DNA from: Planctomycetota bacterium
GTDB lineage: Bacteria; Planctomycetota; Planctomycetia; Gemmatales; Gemmataceae
Assembly: GCA_016872595.1 (NCBI GenBank)
Contig: VGZJ01000021.1
Location: 1-37,092, forward strand
Length of the DNA stretch: 37,092 nt
Reading direction: 5' to 3'
Shown: piece after piece, positions 1-9,943 of the stretch
Layout: each line of letters starts with the position of its first letter
Numbering within the stretch: the stretch's first letter is position 1
Notes under the pieces: generated by a model
The model's input: the letters and a program-made list of their open reading frames with translations, nothing else
The model's database searches: none
What the model was told of the DNA's origin: nothing
Program-made: the position numbers and the translations under genes

Positions 1-357
1 TGGCGCGCCGCGGTCGTGGGGCTGATTGCCGCCGGACTCCTCGCCGGCGTCGCCGTCGCGCTGCTGGCCCCCAACACGCGCGCGCCGGAGGTGGCGAAGC
101 CCGCGCCCGCCCCGCCCGCGGTGTTGCCGGCACCCGGACCCGAACCGGACCCGTTGCCGGTCGCCGCGCACGACGACGTGGTGATCCACCGCGCGCCCGG
201 CGACGGGTGGCTCCCGGTGGGCGCGGCTCCGCTCCCGACCGCACTCTCGTTCGCCTCGGCGGGCGACGTCGAACTTGACGACCCGAACCCGAACTGGCCC
301 AGCGTCATCATCTCCCCGGGTGACGTGCCAATGGTCTTCGCCGCCAAGCCCCGGTGA
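1..357 (+). CDS. C-terminal part of a hypothetical membrane-anchored protein, 5' truncated by the window edge
   Basis: Frame is open from the window start; hydrophobic segment GLIAAGLLAGVAVALLAP followed by a Pro/Ala-rich linker; stop at 355-357. Confidence 0.55.
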   Translation, partial: WRAAVVGLIAAGLLAGVAVALLAPNTRAPEVAKPAPAPPAVLPAPGPEPDPLPVAAHDDVVIHRAPGDGWLPVGAAPLPTALSFASAGDVELDDPNPNWPSVIISPGDVPMVFAAKPR

Positions 358-361
358 CTCC

Positions 362-808
362 ATGACCTCATTGGTTCTCGCCACGTTCCTCTACGCCGCC
401 CCGTGCGCGACCGACGAAAAACTGGTCAGCGTCACGGTCGTGATCGTGCTCGCCACCGATCAGAACGCGGTCGTCGATCCCAAGTTGAAGGAACTGGCGA
501 AAGGGGTTCAGAAGCGCGACTCGAAGCTGACCGGGTTCAAACTGGTCGCGACCGAGTGCAAGTCGATCCCCGTGGGTGAGGTGGCGGCCATCAACCTGAC
601 GGACAAGCAGACCCTGCGCGTGCGCGTGAACGCGTCCAAAGACGAGAACGGGCGCATCACGCTGACGCTGTACCCGCCCGGTATGGACGCGGTGAGTTAC
701 GCCTGCACGTGCGAGAAGTTCTTCCCAGTCGTGACGCCGCACAAGACGAAGGCCGGCGAGCAGCTGATCATCGCGGTCATGGCGAAGCCCTGCACCGGGA
801 AGAAGTAA
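362..808 (+). CDS. Hypothetical secreted protein, about 148 aa
   Basis: Internal ATG at 362 of ORF 275..808 begins a signal-like peptide (MTSLVLATFLYAAPCA); start just after the upstream stop suggests co-transcription. Confidence 0.6.
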   Translation: MTSLVLATFLYAAPCATDEKLVSVTVVIVLATDQNAVVDPKLKELAKGVQKRDSKLTGFKLVATECKSIPVGEVAAINLTDKQTLRVRVNASKDENGRITLTLYPPGMDAVSYACTCEKFFPVVTPHKTKAGEQLIIAVMAKPCTGKK

Positions 809-826
809 TGAGCCTTTGGTCGCCGG

Positions 827-3800
827 TCACTTTCCCAGCGTGCCGCCGAAGCTCTCGATCACCTTGATGGACCCGGAGCCGCGGTCGTATACGATCTTCT
901 TGCCGGTGTAGTCGGTGCCGCGGTTGAAGCGGTTGGCGATCCGGGCGGCAATCGCGTCGCTCCCGCTCAGGACGGACACCTTCCCGTCGTTCGAGATGCT
1001 CTCGCCCCACCCCTCGTGTTCGTCGGTGCGCAGGTACGCGTTGCCGTAGGCGTCGAGCCGTTGGGCCGGCGGACCGTTCGGCTTCCGGTGGGTCCACACG
1101 ATCAGCTCCTTGTCGCACTTGAGCATCATCGCCCCCGCCGGGAGCCGGTGCCGCTGGAGCTCGAGCGTGGGCGACTCCGCCGGCACGCTCACGGCCTCGA
1201 CGCTCGTCTCAAACGTGGCCTTCTGGAGTACCTTCCCTTTGTCCACGGCCACCATGCGCCCGCGAAACGTGACGACGGTGAGACGCATCTCGGTGTCGTC
1301 GCCCTTCGGTGCGGGGGTCGTGGTCTTCGGGGTCGGGTCCTTCGGCGCGGGCCCGGGCTCTTTGTCACCGGGTTGCCAGACGCGGAGCACGCCGGGTCCG
1401 TCCGCGGTCACGCGCTGGAACGGTTCGCCCCCGGGCCCTTCGCGGGCCTGCGCCTCCATCTTCAGTTCTTGCGCCGAAAGCTGCTGCGAGCGGATCATCT
1501 TCCCGCTCTTGTCGAACGCGACCTCGTTGTATGTCACGTACAACTCTTTCTTGTCGTCGGCGGAATCGGCCGCGGCCGGGTAGCAGTTGACCGTGTCGAT
1601 CCGCGGCTTCGGCTCCTCTTTCTTCGACCCCTTCGGGTCGTTCGGGTTAATGGGCTTGGGCGCGAGCGCGGCTCGCTTCTCGCTGTTGAAATAGATGGGC
1701 CGGTCGAACTTCACGCTCAGGGTGTGGCACAGCACCCACGATTCCCCTTGTCGCGCCGACACCTTGCCCACGAACTCCGCGGATTTCTTCGCCCCTTGGA
1801 ACGTCATCGAGTCGCGCCAATGGATCACGACGACCTCGGACTGCGCCAGCTCGCCGCCGGCGAAGTCGCTGCCGGTCGGGAGCGTGAGCGCGCCGCGCCC
1901 CTTCACGCGGGCCGTGTTGTGAACCTGATCGAGCTCGATGTCCGGGCCGATCAGCGACATGTCTTCTTGGTGTAGTTCGCCGGGGCGGTTCGGCCAACCG
2001 TACACGGTCAGCTTGCTGCCGTCCGCGGAACCGTCGATGAGCAGCAACCGGCCGAGTACGTCGGTGCCGCGCGGCTTCGTGCGGTCGACGGGGTCTTGGT
2101 GTACGCTGACATTGTCCTCGCAACGCGCGCGGTCGAACTGGTACTTCATAGCCGGTTCGTCGGCCTTCGGCGTCTCGGCCCTCGGCGGGGCCGGGACGCG
2201 CGTCAGCCACGCGTTAATGGTCCGCGCGCGGAGTTTGTACGGCGGCTTGCCCTTCTCCTGCTCCTTCGGCACCGCGACCTGCGTGGGCGGGGTCAGTGGC
2301 GGCGCTGCGGCGATCTTCGGCGCGACCGCGGGCACGGGCGTCGGGGCCGGGCGCGCGGGGACCGGCACGACCGGCCCGCCGCCCTTCGGCTCGCTGAAGA
2401 ACACGTTGAGCAGTTCGGTCTCGTCGATGTCGTAATCGGTCGAGTGGCTCGTGACTTGGCCGATGGCCGTGAGGCGCGACGGCCGTGCCTGCCCGCCCTG
2501 CGCGGGGTTCGCGTCCGCGACTTGCGGCCCACGGTCGCCGCCGCCTTCCAGCCACAACTTCAGCACGTCCCCCTTGAGCCAGTAGTCGGCCTTTACGTCC
2601 TCGAACGCGGCGCGGTCGGTGAACGTGAACAGGTCTTGTTCGCGCCCGTTGATGACCTCGCGCGACTGGACGAGCGAGGTTTCCCAACTGGCGGTGAACG
2701 TGGGGGCGTTGGTCGCGGCGTCGATCCGTTCGACGCGCCCCGGCCCGCGCACGGTGGTGACGGCCTTGCGGTCCGGCCCCGGTCCCGGTTCGCTGCTGAG
2801 CGTGGCCGGGCGCTGCGGCGCGCCCGCGGCCAGCACGTTCCGGCTCTGCACCACATACAGCGGCGACCCGGTCAGCGCAGTGCGCCCGGTGGCCTGCTCG
2901 TGCGACAGGTCTTGGCCGTAGGCCTCGGTTGCGTCGTCCTGCGAGGTGATAGTGAGGTAGCGCCCGGCGGTGTAGGTCCACGCGTGGAGCCGCTTGAACG
3001 CGGGGGCGTTGGCAGGGCGGCTCGCGCCGGTCGCCCCGCCGTTCATCTCCAGTTCCAGCACTTGGCTGTAGAGCGCGCTCGTGCCGCCGCGCGCCGGTAC
3101 CTTCGTGACCTGCACGTCGTTCGGCAAACTAGGGTCCGAGTGCGGGACGACGTCGAACCGGGCGACGCCCTTTTCGGCGTCGTAGGCGAACGGGCCGCGG
3201 GTCTCGATCTGGAGGAGCGCGCGGTTGAGGAGCCGCGCGGTGTACGCGCCGGTACCCACGTTGCCGGTCAGCGCGGCCATCGCCGCCGGGGGCGGGGTGA
3301 GGGCGAGTTGGTTCGACGGGGATGGGGCCGGCGCGCCCGCCGGGGCCGGCGCGCCGATTGGCGACGTGCCGTTGTCGATCCACAGGTGGACGAGCACCCG
3401 CTCCAACAGCTCGATGCGGCGCACCCCGTCGAGCGGGCCGCCGCTGTTCGACTTCTTCGGCTTTGGTTGGCCGGGCGCGGGCGGCGGGTCGAGGTACACG
3501 CGCATCCCGATAGCGGTCACGGTGGGCGGCGGCGCGCGGCGGGCGGCGATGATGTCCGCGACCGCGGTCGGGACGCGCGCGTCGGCGCTCTTCGTCGCCG
3601 CCGCGACCGGCGGGTCGGCCCCGATCGCGCGAGGCAGGTTCTGGCGGTCCACGATCTCCAACGGCGCGTCGGTCCACAGGTCCGGGCCTTGCGCGGCCGG
3701 CGTGCCGGCGGTCGCCTTCGCGTCGCGGTAGAACATCGGCCCGGCGGTGCGGATCGTCAGGTGCCGCGAGCGGTCCGCGGTGCGCTGGTTGTTGGTAATT

Positions 3801-4351
3801 TGGATGGTGCCGCGGCGCGGGTCGTCGAACGTCTGCGCGAAGTCGCTGACCAGTTCGAGCCGCAGCAGCTTTGCGGTCTTCATGTCGTTCGCGCTGCGCA
3901 GCTTCTGGTCGAACTCCAGAACCGCTTTATCGGCGTGGATCGTTGTGATTTCGGGCACCTCGCCCGCCAAGCGCACGTGCAGCGGGCGTGGCTTGGAGAA
4001 GACCGCGAGGCTGAACGGCGAGAGCGTGACGCGGTGCGAGTTCGGGTTACTCGGCACCGGGCCCGACGCGAGCACCACGATCGAGTCACCTTGGACGAAC
4101 GAGAACTGGTTCGGGTAGTAGGCGTAATCGGTCTCGGGCGCTTTCGGGCCGAACGCATCGGTCAGCCGCACTTGGGTGGGTGACTCGTTGAGGACCGGGG
4201 GGCGGAACTCGCCTTCCCCGTGTACGAGCATCGCGTCGGGCAGTTGCGGGAGCCCGTCGAGCCAGCCGAGGGCGCGCGCGTACACGGCGTACCCGGCCCC
4301 GAAGATCAGGAAGCCGGCGAGCAGCATCAGGGTCCGCCGCGGGGTCAGCAC
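827..4351 (-). CDS. Large membrane-anchored protein, candidate LptC/LptA (OstA-like) LPS-transport protein
   Basis: 1174-aa ORF with N-terminal TM helix (TLMLLAGFLIFGAGYAVY); lies directly downstream of kdsD-kdsC, the lptC-lptA position in the E. coli kdsD-kdsC-lptC-lptA-lptB arrangement; long beta-rich body. Confidence 0.6.
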   Translation of the reverse strand: MLTPRRTLMLLAGFLIFGAGYAVYARALGWLDGLPQLPDAMLVHGEGEFRPPVLNESPTQVRLTDAFGPKAPETDYAYYPNQFSFVQGDSIVVLASGPVPSNPNSHRVTLSPFSLAVFSKPRPLHVRLAGEVPEITTIHADKAVLEFDQKLRSANDMKTAKLLRLELVSDFAQTFDDPRRGTIQITNNQRTADRSRHLTIRTAGPMFYRDAKATAGTPAAQGPDLWTDAPLEIVDRQNLPRAIGADPPVAAATKSADARVPTAVADIIAARRAPPPTVTAIGMRVYLDPPPAPGQPKPKKSNSGGPLDGVRRIELLERVLVHLWIDNGTSPIGAPAPAGAPAPSPSNQLALTPPPAAMAALTGNVGTGAYTARLLNRALLQIETRGPFAYDAEKGVARFDVVPHSDPSLPNDVQVTKVPARGGTSALYSQVLELEMNGGATGASRPANAPAFKRLHAWTYTAGRYLTITSQDDATEAYGQDLSHEQATGRTALTGSPLYVVQSRNVLAAGAPQRPATLSSEPGPGPDRKAVTTVRGPGRVERIDAATNAPTFTASWETSLVQSREVINGREQDLFTFTDRAAFEDVKADYWLKGDVLKLWLEGGGDRGPQVADANPAQGGQARPSRLTAIGQVTSHSTDYDIDETELLNVFFSEPKGGGPVVPVPARPAPTPVPAVAPKIAAAPPLTPPTQVAVPKEQEKGKPPYKLRARTINAWLTRVPAPPRAETPKADEPAMKYQFDRARCEDNVSVHQDPVDRTKPRGTDVLGRLLLIDGSADGSKLTVYGWPNRPGELHQEDMSLIGPDIELDQVHNTARVKGRGALTLPTGSDFAGGELAQSEVVVIHWRDSMTFQGAKKSAEFVGKVSARQGESWVLCHTLSVKFDRPIYFNSEKRAALAPKPINPNDPKGSKKEEPKPRIDTVNCYPAAADSADDKKELYVTYNEVAFDKSGKMIRSQQLSAQELKMEAQAREGPGGEPFQRVTADGPGVLRVWQPGDKEPGPAPKDPTPKTTTPAPKGDDTEMRLTVVTFRGRMVAVDKGKVLQKATFETSVEAVSVPAESPTLELQRHRLPAGAMMLKCDKELIVWTHRKPNGPPAQRLDAYGNAYLRTDEHEGWGESISNDGKVSVLSGSDAIAARIANRFNRGTDYTGKKIVYDRGSGSIKVIESFGGTLGK

Positions 4352-4379
4352 CGCTCACGCCTCGTTTCGGTTCGTGGCT

Positions 4380-4901
4380 CTAACGCGCGGTCAGTTCGTC
4401 CCAGCGCCCGGTCAGCTTGAGCAGCCACTCGATTGCGTCGCGCACGGCCCCGCGGCCGCCGTGTACGGCGGTCACGTAGTGCGCCGCGGCCCGCGCCTCG
4501 GTGCACGCATCGGCGACCGCGATCGCCAGCCCGCAGTTCTGAAACAGGCCCACGTCCGGCAAGTCGTCGCCGATCGCGCACGCCTGCTCCGCGCGAAGCC
4601 CGGTCGCGGCCAGCACCTCCGCGAGCGCGGCCGGCTTGTCGTCGCGCCCTTGCAAAACCGGGGCGACGCCCAGTTCCGCGGCGCGGCGCTCTACGGCCAC
4701 CGACTTGCGCCCGGAGATGATCGCGGCCCGCTTACCCGCGGCGCGCCACAACTTCAAGCCCGACCCGTCGCGGACGTGGAACCGCTTCAGCTCGCTCCCG
4801 TCGTCGGCGTAGATCACGCTCCCGTCGGTGAGGACGCCGTCTACGTCGAGGACCAAAAGTTCGATTGCCGCGGCGCGGGCCGCGAGGTCGAGGTGATTCA
4901 C
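4380..4901 (-). CDS. kdsC: 3-deoxy-D-manno-octulosonate 8-phosphate phosphatase (HAD family)
   Basis: LLVLDVDGVLTDG, ISGRKS, CAIGDDLPDVGLF motifs; adjacent to kdsD. Confidence 0.9.
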   Translation of the reverse strand: MNHLDLAARAAAIELLVLDVDGVLTDGSVIYADDGSELKRFHVRDGSGLKLWRAAGKRAAIISGRKSVAVERRAAELGVAPVLQGRDDKPAALAEVLAATGLRAEQACAIGDDLPDVGLFQNCGLAIAVADACTEARAAAHYVTAVHGGRGAVRDAIEWLLKLTGRWDELTAR

Positions 4902-4902
4902 T

Positions 4903-5946
4903 TTACGCGCTCTTCCGGTCGATCAGGCGCAGGGTCGGGCGCGATTCCGCCACCCCGGGCGCGGGGTCGAGTCCGATCAGGTCGGTTATGTCGAGCATTC
5001 CGAGGGGGCGACCGTCCGCGCCCACCACCGGGACCTCGCTAAACTTGTGGGCCTTGAGGACGTCGAGCGCCGCGGTCACGCGCGCGCCCGGCGCGACCAC
5101 GACCGGGGTGCGGGTCATCACTTCAGAAACGGGCCGGTCGAGGGCGTCGTCGTGGCGGTTCTCGAACAGGCGCGCGAGGTCGCTGTCGGTGAACAGGCCC
5201 GCGAGCCGGCCGTCGGCCCCGACCAACATGATCGCGCCGGTGCGCCGGCCGCCGTGCCGCACCTTCGCGAACACCTCGCGCACGGTGTCGGTTTCTGGGG
5301 CGACGCGCAGCTCGTCGCCGGTGCGCATCCAGTCCGAGACGAGAGCGAGCTTCCGGCCCAGCGCCCCGGCCGGGTGGAATCGCGCGAACTCGTCGGCGGT
5401 GAACTGCCGCTGTTCTAAGAGCGTGAACGCAAGCGCGTCGCCCAGCGCGAGCATCACCGTCGTGCTGGTGCTGGGCGCGAGCGCCAGCGGGCACGCTTCC
5501 GTAATCGGGCCGTAGATGATGGCCGCGTCCGCGGCACGGGCGAGCGTGCTCGTGTCGCTGCTGGTAATTGCGAGGACCGCGCCGGCGAGTTTCTTGAGTG
5601 GGCCGAGCAGCCGCACGAGTTCGTCGGACTCGCCGCTGTGCGAGAGGAGCAGGGCCACATCGTCCGGGTGGATACTACCGAGGTCGCCGTGAACGGCGCG
5701 AGTGGCGTCGAGGGTGTAGGCGCGGGTGCCTGTCGAGTTGAGCGTCCCGACGGTCTTCTGGCCGACATCCGCGGACTTCCCCACGCCGATGACCGCAACG
5801 CGCCCGCGGCACGCAAACAGGGCGTCCGCGACCGCGCCGAACCCGTCGTCGAGCCGGCCCGCGACTACGTCCAGCGACGCGGCCTCGGCGCGCAGCACGC
5901 GCCGGGCGAACGCGATCCGGTCGAACGGCGGAGCGGGGTCCGTCAT
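4903..5946 (-). CDS. kdsD: Arabinose-5-phosphate isomerase (SIS domain plus two CBS domains)
   Basis: SIS motif VAVIGVGKSADVGQKTVGTLNSTGTRA; HPAGALGRKL; CBS repeats with MVGADGRLAGLFTDSDL and VVGADGRPLGMLDITDL. Start taken at MTDPAPPF. Confidence 0.92.
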   Translation of the reverse strand: MTDPAPPFDRIAFARRVLRAEAASLDVVAGRLDDGFGAVADALFACRGRVAVIGVGKSADVGQKTVGTLNSTGTRAYTLDATRAVHGDLGSIHPDDVALLLSHSGESDELVRLLGPLKKLAGAVLAITSSDTSTLARAADAAIIYGPITEACPLALAPSTSTTVMLALGDALAFTLLEQRQFTADEFARFHPAGALGRKLALVSDWMRTGDELRVAPETDTVREVFAKVRHGGRRTGAIMLVGADGRLAGLFTDSDLARLFENRHDDALDRPVSEVMTRTPVVVAPGARVTAALDVLKAHKFSEVPVVGADGRPLGMLDITDLIGLDPAPGVAESRPTLRLIDRKSA

Positions 5947-6031
5947 AGTGGCACGTCCCTGTGCCGGGCGCAGGTCGAGAGCAGGTGAATAGCCTGCACC
6001 CGCCGGCAACGCAAGGCGAACCCACAAGCAA

Positions 6032-6258
6032 GCGGGGGGCGTCAGCCCCCTGTTCGTTGAGCCGCACTGTGAACCAGAAACAGAGAACGAACCACAGAGT
6101 CACAGAGGAAGATGAGGAAGGCAACGAGCAGAGGAGAATGAAATCGATGCACTCAAACCACGGTCCTCATCTTCTCGGCCTGTCTTCATCATCTTCCTCT
6201 GTGACTCTGTGGTTCAATTTCTTCTGGTCGTCGCGAACTGGGGGCTGACGCCCCCCGC
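6032..6258. repeat. Nested inverted-repeat element
   Basis: Outer 19-bp perfect arms 6032-6050 / 6240-6258 (GCGGGGGGCGTCAGCCCCC); inner 27-bp perfect arms 6089-6115 / 6189-6215 (GAACCACAGAGTCACAGAGGAAGATGA). Confidence 0.9.
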
Positions 6259-6269
6259 TCGCCTCGGCC

Positions 6270-7526
6270 TCACTTCTTCACGTTGAAACACAGCAGCTTG
6301 TCTTGGTCGCGGAGGTACAGCTTCCCGTTGGCGACGACCGGGTGCGCCCACGCCTCGGAGTTGCGCCCCGTCGAGCGGTCGGGCTGCTCGAACCGGCCCT
6401 TCTCGACGTACTTCTTCGGGTTTGCCTCGACGAGCAGCACGAGCTTGCCGCCCTCGTTGCGGTGGTACAGGTGCCCGTCGGCGTAGGTGACGGAGCCTTT
6501 TCCCGCGCTCCCGCCCGGCGCGGACCAGACGATCTCGCCGGTCTTGAAGTTAATGCACGCGAGCTTGCCGCTGGCCTCGCCGTACATGAACCCGTCCACC
6601 AGCACCAAACCGCCGTGATGGTTTTGGAGCCGCTTCTCGAAGTAGACCTCTGTAGCGGCCAGTTTGCCACCGGCCTTCTCAATCTTCGCGAGGCCGCCCC
6701 CCTTGCCGTAGGACGACGCGCCGAACACGTGACCGTCGTGGAAGATCGGTGTCGAGCAGTTCGCCGTGCCGTTGGCGGGGCCGTCGTACCGCCACAGGAA
6801 CGCGCCGTCCGACGCGCCCACGGACACGATCCCGCCCCCGACGAACTGCACGTACTGCTTCTGCCCGCCGACCTCCACAGCAATGGGGGAGGAGTAGTGT
6901 GCGCCGTCGCCCTTCGGCACTTCGGCCTTCCACACGACCTTGCCCGTTTCCTTCTCCAGTGCGACGAGCGTGTTCTTGCGGCCGGGGGTGCAAATCACGT
7001 GGTCGCCATCGATCAGCGGCGACTCGGTGTAGCCCCAGCTCGGTACGCTGCCGCTAAAGTCCTTCACGAAATCGACCTGCCACTCGATCTTGCCGGTCTT
7101 GGCATCGAGGCGCGCGAGCTTGCCCTTGCTGCTGACCGCGTACACCTTCCCGCCGACGACAGTGGGGGTGCCGCTCGGCCCGTTGTTCTGGTTGATGTTG
7201 CGCGGGTCGTCGATGGGCGTGAACCACAGTTCCGCACCGTCGGCTTCCTTCAGCGCCCACACGCCGTCCTTCTTCTTCCCGTCTTCGGTCTCGCGGGTGC
7301 CGAGGCCGTACACGACGCCGTTGGCGACGGCGGGCGTGCTGTACCCGAGGCCGAGGTTCGTGGCCCGCCACACCTGCTTCGGGCCGTCCTTTGGCCATTC
7401 GGTGAGCAAGCCGGTTTCGGTCGAAACGCCATCGCGCTTCGGCCCGCGAAACTGGGGCCAGTCAGCGGCGCTGGCGCTCGCGGCGGTCAGGACCGCGCAC
7501 GCGAGGAGGGGGACGCGAAGGGTCAT
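6270..7526 (-). CDS. PQQ-like beta-propeller repeat protein, secreted
   Basis: Signal peptide followed by ADWPQFRGPKRDGVSTETGLL and repeated propeller blades. Confidence 0.9.
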   Translation of the reverse strand: MTLRVPLLACAVLTAASASAADWPQFRGPKRDGVSTETGLLTEWPKDGPKQVWRATNLGLGYSTPAVANGVVYGLGTRETEDGKKKDGVWALKEADGAELWFTPIDDPRNINQNNGPSGTPTVVGGKVYAVSSKGKLARLDAKTGKIEWQVDFVKDFSGSVPSWGYTESPLIDGDHVICTPGRKNTLVALEKETGKVVWKAEVPKGDGAHYSSPIAVEVGGQKQYVQFVGGGIVSVGASDGAFLWRYDGPANGTANCSTPIFHDGHVFGASSYGKGGGLAKIEKAGGKLAATEVYFEKRLQNHHGGLVLVDGFMYGEASGKLACINFKTGEIVWSAPGGSAGKGSVTYADGHLYHRNEGGKLVLLVEANPKKYVEKGRFEQPDRSTGRNSEAWAHPVVANGKLYLRDQDKLLCFNVKK

Positions 7527-7598
7527 ACGAGCAGCTCCGAGAAGGGCAGGGGCGGTAGGTGGGTCCGGTCGGCAGAAGTGTCAGTATAAGAAGCGGCG

Positions 7599-7642
7599 CG
7601 GCGTGCGGAACCCGAAAGCCGTGTTCCGCAAGCCGCACGCCG
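7599..7642. terminator. Stem-loop between the two PQQ genes, possible terminator or REP-like element
   Basis: 10-bp arms CGGCGTGCGG (7599-7608) / CCGCACGCCG (7633-7642), with overlapping CGGAAC (7606-7611) / GTTCCG (7623-7628); lies just 3' of the minus-strand gene ending at 7655. Confidence 0.55.
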
Positions 7643-7654
7643 AAGCCGCAGTGC

Positions 7655-8947
7655 TTAGTTGCCCGCGCCGACTTTCACGGTGAACACGTGCAACTTGTCT
7701 TGGTCGCGGATGAACAGTTTGCCGTTGGCGATGACCGGGTGCGCCCACTTCGCGGCCCGGCTCGGCTCGGGGTACTTGAACGCGCCCGCGACCTTTACCT
7801 CTTCGGGGTTCGCCTCGACCAGTACGACGTGCCCGCTCTGGTAGTGGTAGTAGAGCATCGCGTCGGCATAGGCGACCGCGGCCGACCCGCTGCCGCCGCC
7901 CGCGCCTTTCGCTTCCTTGTACTTCTGCTCGCCGGTCTTGAACTCGACGCACGCCGGGTAGCCCTGCCCGTGGTTGGCCCCGAAGTACACGTGTTCGCCG
8001 ACCAACACCATGCCGCCGTGGTGGTTCTGGAGCGTCTGGTCGTAGTACTTCACTTCCTTGACCGAGACCTTGTCACCGTCGGCGGTCATCTTGAGGAGTG
8101 CTGAACCGCCGTCGCGGTAGCCGGTCGAGGCCCACACGAGGTCGTCGCGCACGATCACGGTGGGGATGTTCGCGGTGCCGTTGGCGATCTTCCCGTACTG
8201 CCACAGGAGCTTGCCGTCGGCGGTGTTGACCGCGACCACACCGCCGGACTTGCCCATCACGGTGATATACATGCTGAGCTTGCCGAGCGTCGCCTTGATC
8301 GGCGAGGAGTAGCCCGCACCACCACAGCGGGCGATACTCGACTTCCAGATCGTTTCGCCGGTCGCGGTGTTCAGCGCGACGAGGGCGGCGCTGTCGGAAC
8401 CGGGCGTGACGATGAGCTTGTCGCCGTCGATCAGCGGCGACTCACTGAACCCCCATCCGGACATCATGCGCCCGCCGAAGTCCTTGCCGAAGTTTTTCGA
8501 CCACACCTTCTCGCCGTCCGCGGCCTTCACACACACTAGATCGCCACCGACGCCGATTACATACACCACAGCGCCGATCTTGGGATCATTGTGGTACGTG
8601 GGTGTGCAGCGCGGGCCTTCGTCGTAGCCCACCTTGCCGGGCGCGGCGAACTCCTTCTTCCACACCTCGGAGCCGTCCTTCTCGCTCAGACACCAGACGT
8701 ACTCCTTCCCGCCCTCTTTCCCCGCGCCGAAGATTTTGCCCCCCGCGACGACCGGCGAGCCGTACCCGCCGCCGAGTCCTTTCGCGGTGAATGCCTTCGG
8801 GGGGCCGTCGGCGGGCCACTTCTTGAGGAGGCCGGTTTCCTTCGAAATCGCGGTGCGATCCGGGCCGCGCCACTGGGGCCAGTCGGCGGCGGTCGCGGTG
8901 GTCACGAGCAGGAACGCGCCGGCGAGCATGGGAATGCGCAAGGTCAT
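7655..8947 (-). CDS. PQQ-like beta-propeller repeat protein, secreted (paralogue of 6270..7526)
   Basis: Signal peptide and [25 protein letters not shown]; blade motifs parallel to its neighbour. Confidence 0.9.
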   Translation of the reverse strand: MTLRIPMLAGAFLLVTTATAADWPQWRGPDRTAISKETGLLKKWPADGPPKAFTAKGLGGGYGSPVVAGGKIFGAGKEGGKEYVWCLSEKDGSEVWKKEFAAPGKVGYDEGPRCTPTYHNDPKIGAVVYVIGVGGDLVCVKAADGEKVWSKNFGKDFGGRMMSGWGFSESPLIDGDKLIVTPGSDSAALVALNTATGETIWKSSIARCGGAGYSSPIKATLGKLSMYITVMGKSGGVVAVNTADGKLLWQYGKIANGTANIPTVIVRDDLVWASTGYRDGGSALLKMTADGDKVSVKEVKYYDQTLQNHHGGMVLVGEHVYFGANHGQGYPACVEFKTGEQKYKEAKGAGGGSGSAAVAYADAMLYYHYQSGHVVLVEANPEEVKVAGAFKYPEPSRAAKWAHPVIANGKLFIRDQDKLHVFTVKVGAGN

Positions 8948-9033
8948 GAGGCAGCGTCTCCGAGGGGTTGCAGGAGGGCAGGGTGGGGAGGGAAGCGTTA
9001 GCTTACGGCCGCGTGGCGCAGCAGCAATACTTA

Positions 9034-9082
9034 CGCGCGCCGCCCGCGGGGTTCACACATGGAACCCCGCGGGCGGCGCGCG
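9034..9082. terminator. Strong GC-rich hairpin, likely terminator of the minus-strand gene 9104..9745
   Basis: 21-bp perfect stem CGCGCGCCGCCCGCGGGGTTC / GAACCCCGCGGGCGGCGCGCG with 7-nt loop (9055-9061), just 3' of the stop at 9104. Confidence 0.75.
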
Positions 9083-9103
9083 AGTAACGCGGTCCGACTG
9101 GAT

Positions 9104-9745
9104 TTACCAGCGGCGACCGTAGTAGACACCCGGCCCGTAGCACGGTCGCGGGTGATAGCCGGGGCCGACGTACACGACCGGCGCGGGCCGCACGACGACC
9201 GCCGGCGGCGACTCGTAAACGACCGGTGCGGTCTCGCGAACCACGACGCGCGCGGGCGCGAGCGCCGGGCGCGACGCCTGCATCTCCGCGATCACCCGAG
9301 GCGAGACGCCCGCGTTTTTCAGCATGTCGAGATCGGACGCGGTCAGGTCGAACGAGCTGCGCGTGTTGCGGATCTGGTTGATGATGACCTGATCGTTGTG
9401 GCCCCCTTGCGCGAGGCCGATCACGTCCGCAATGCCCATGCGCTGCTGTTGCGAACGGGCTTCAGCGACCGCTTGGGCGTGGGCGATGTCGCTGGCGCGC
9501 TTCTCTTCCTTGTCCGCGGCGTTGCCGACCAGCGCGCCGCCCGCGGTGCCGATCAACGCACCGGCCGCGGCCCCGGCCAACGGGCGGCCCGATGCCGCGC
9601 CGACCATCGCGCCCGCCGCGCTACCGACCAACCCGCCGGCGGTCGCGCCGCGCTCGGTGTTATTCGTGTGGGCGCAACCGGACCCGGACCCGGTGAAGAG
9701 CGCCAGTGCCAGAACCCCGATCCGCCGCAAGAGTTGTGTTCGCAC
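9104..9745 (-). CDS. Glycine-zipper lipoprotein-like protein
   Basis: GTG start at 9743-9745; lipobox-like [43 protein letters not shown]; Tyr/Pro/Gly-rich tail. The longer ORF 9104..11404 runs antisense to the MBL gene and is rejected. Confidence 0.75.
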   Translation of the reverse strand: MRTQLLRRIGVLALALFTGSGSGCAHTNNTERGATAGGLVGSAAGAMVGAASGRPLAGAAAGALIGTAGGALVGNAADKEEKRASDIAHAQAVAEARSQQQRMGIADVIGLAQGGHNDQVIINQIRNTRSSFDLTASDLDMLKNAGVSPRVIAEMQASRPALAPARVVVRETAPVVYESPPAVVVRPAPVVYVGPGYHPRPCYGPGVYYGRRW

Positions 9746-9943
9746 GTGTGCCCTCGCCTGTCCCGGCCCGTAGGCGGGTGTATGCCCGAGACCCCGCGCG
9801 CCGTCAACCGCAGGTCCGGGTCGCGTGTTGACTTCGCCCGCGCCGACTCGCACATCATCTATCGGCACGAACCGAACCGCGCCCGCAGTCTCGTGTCGAT
9901 AAGACGGAGCGCCCGCGCTTGCCCAGTTTGCCAGAGGAGCCTG

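Noticed and set aside
2096-4183. 695-aa plus-strand ORF opposite the 1174-aa Lpt-like gene
   Set aside because: Arg/Val/Gly-rich shadow ORF typical of GC-rich DNA, fully antisense to a better supported gene; no recognisable domain.
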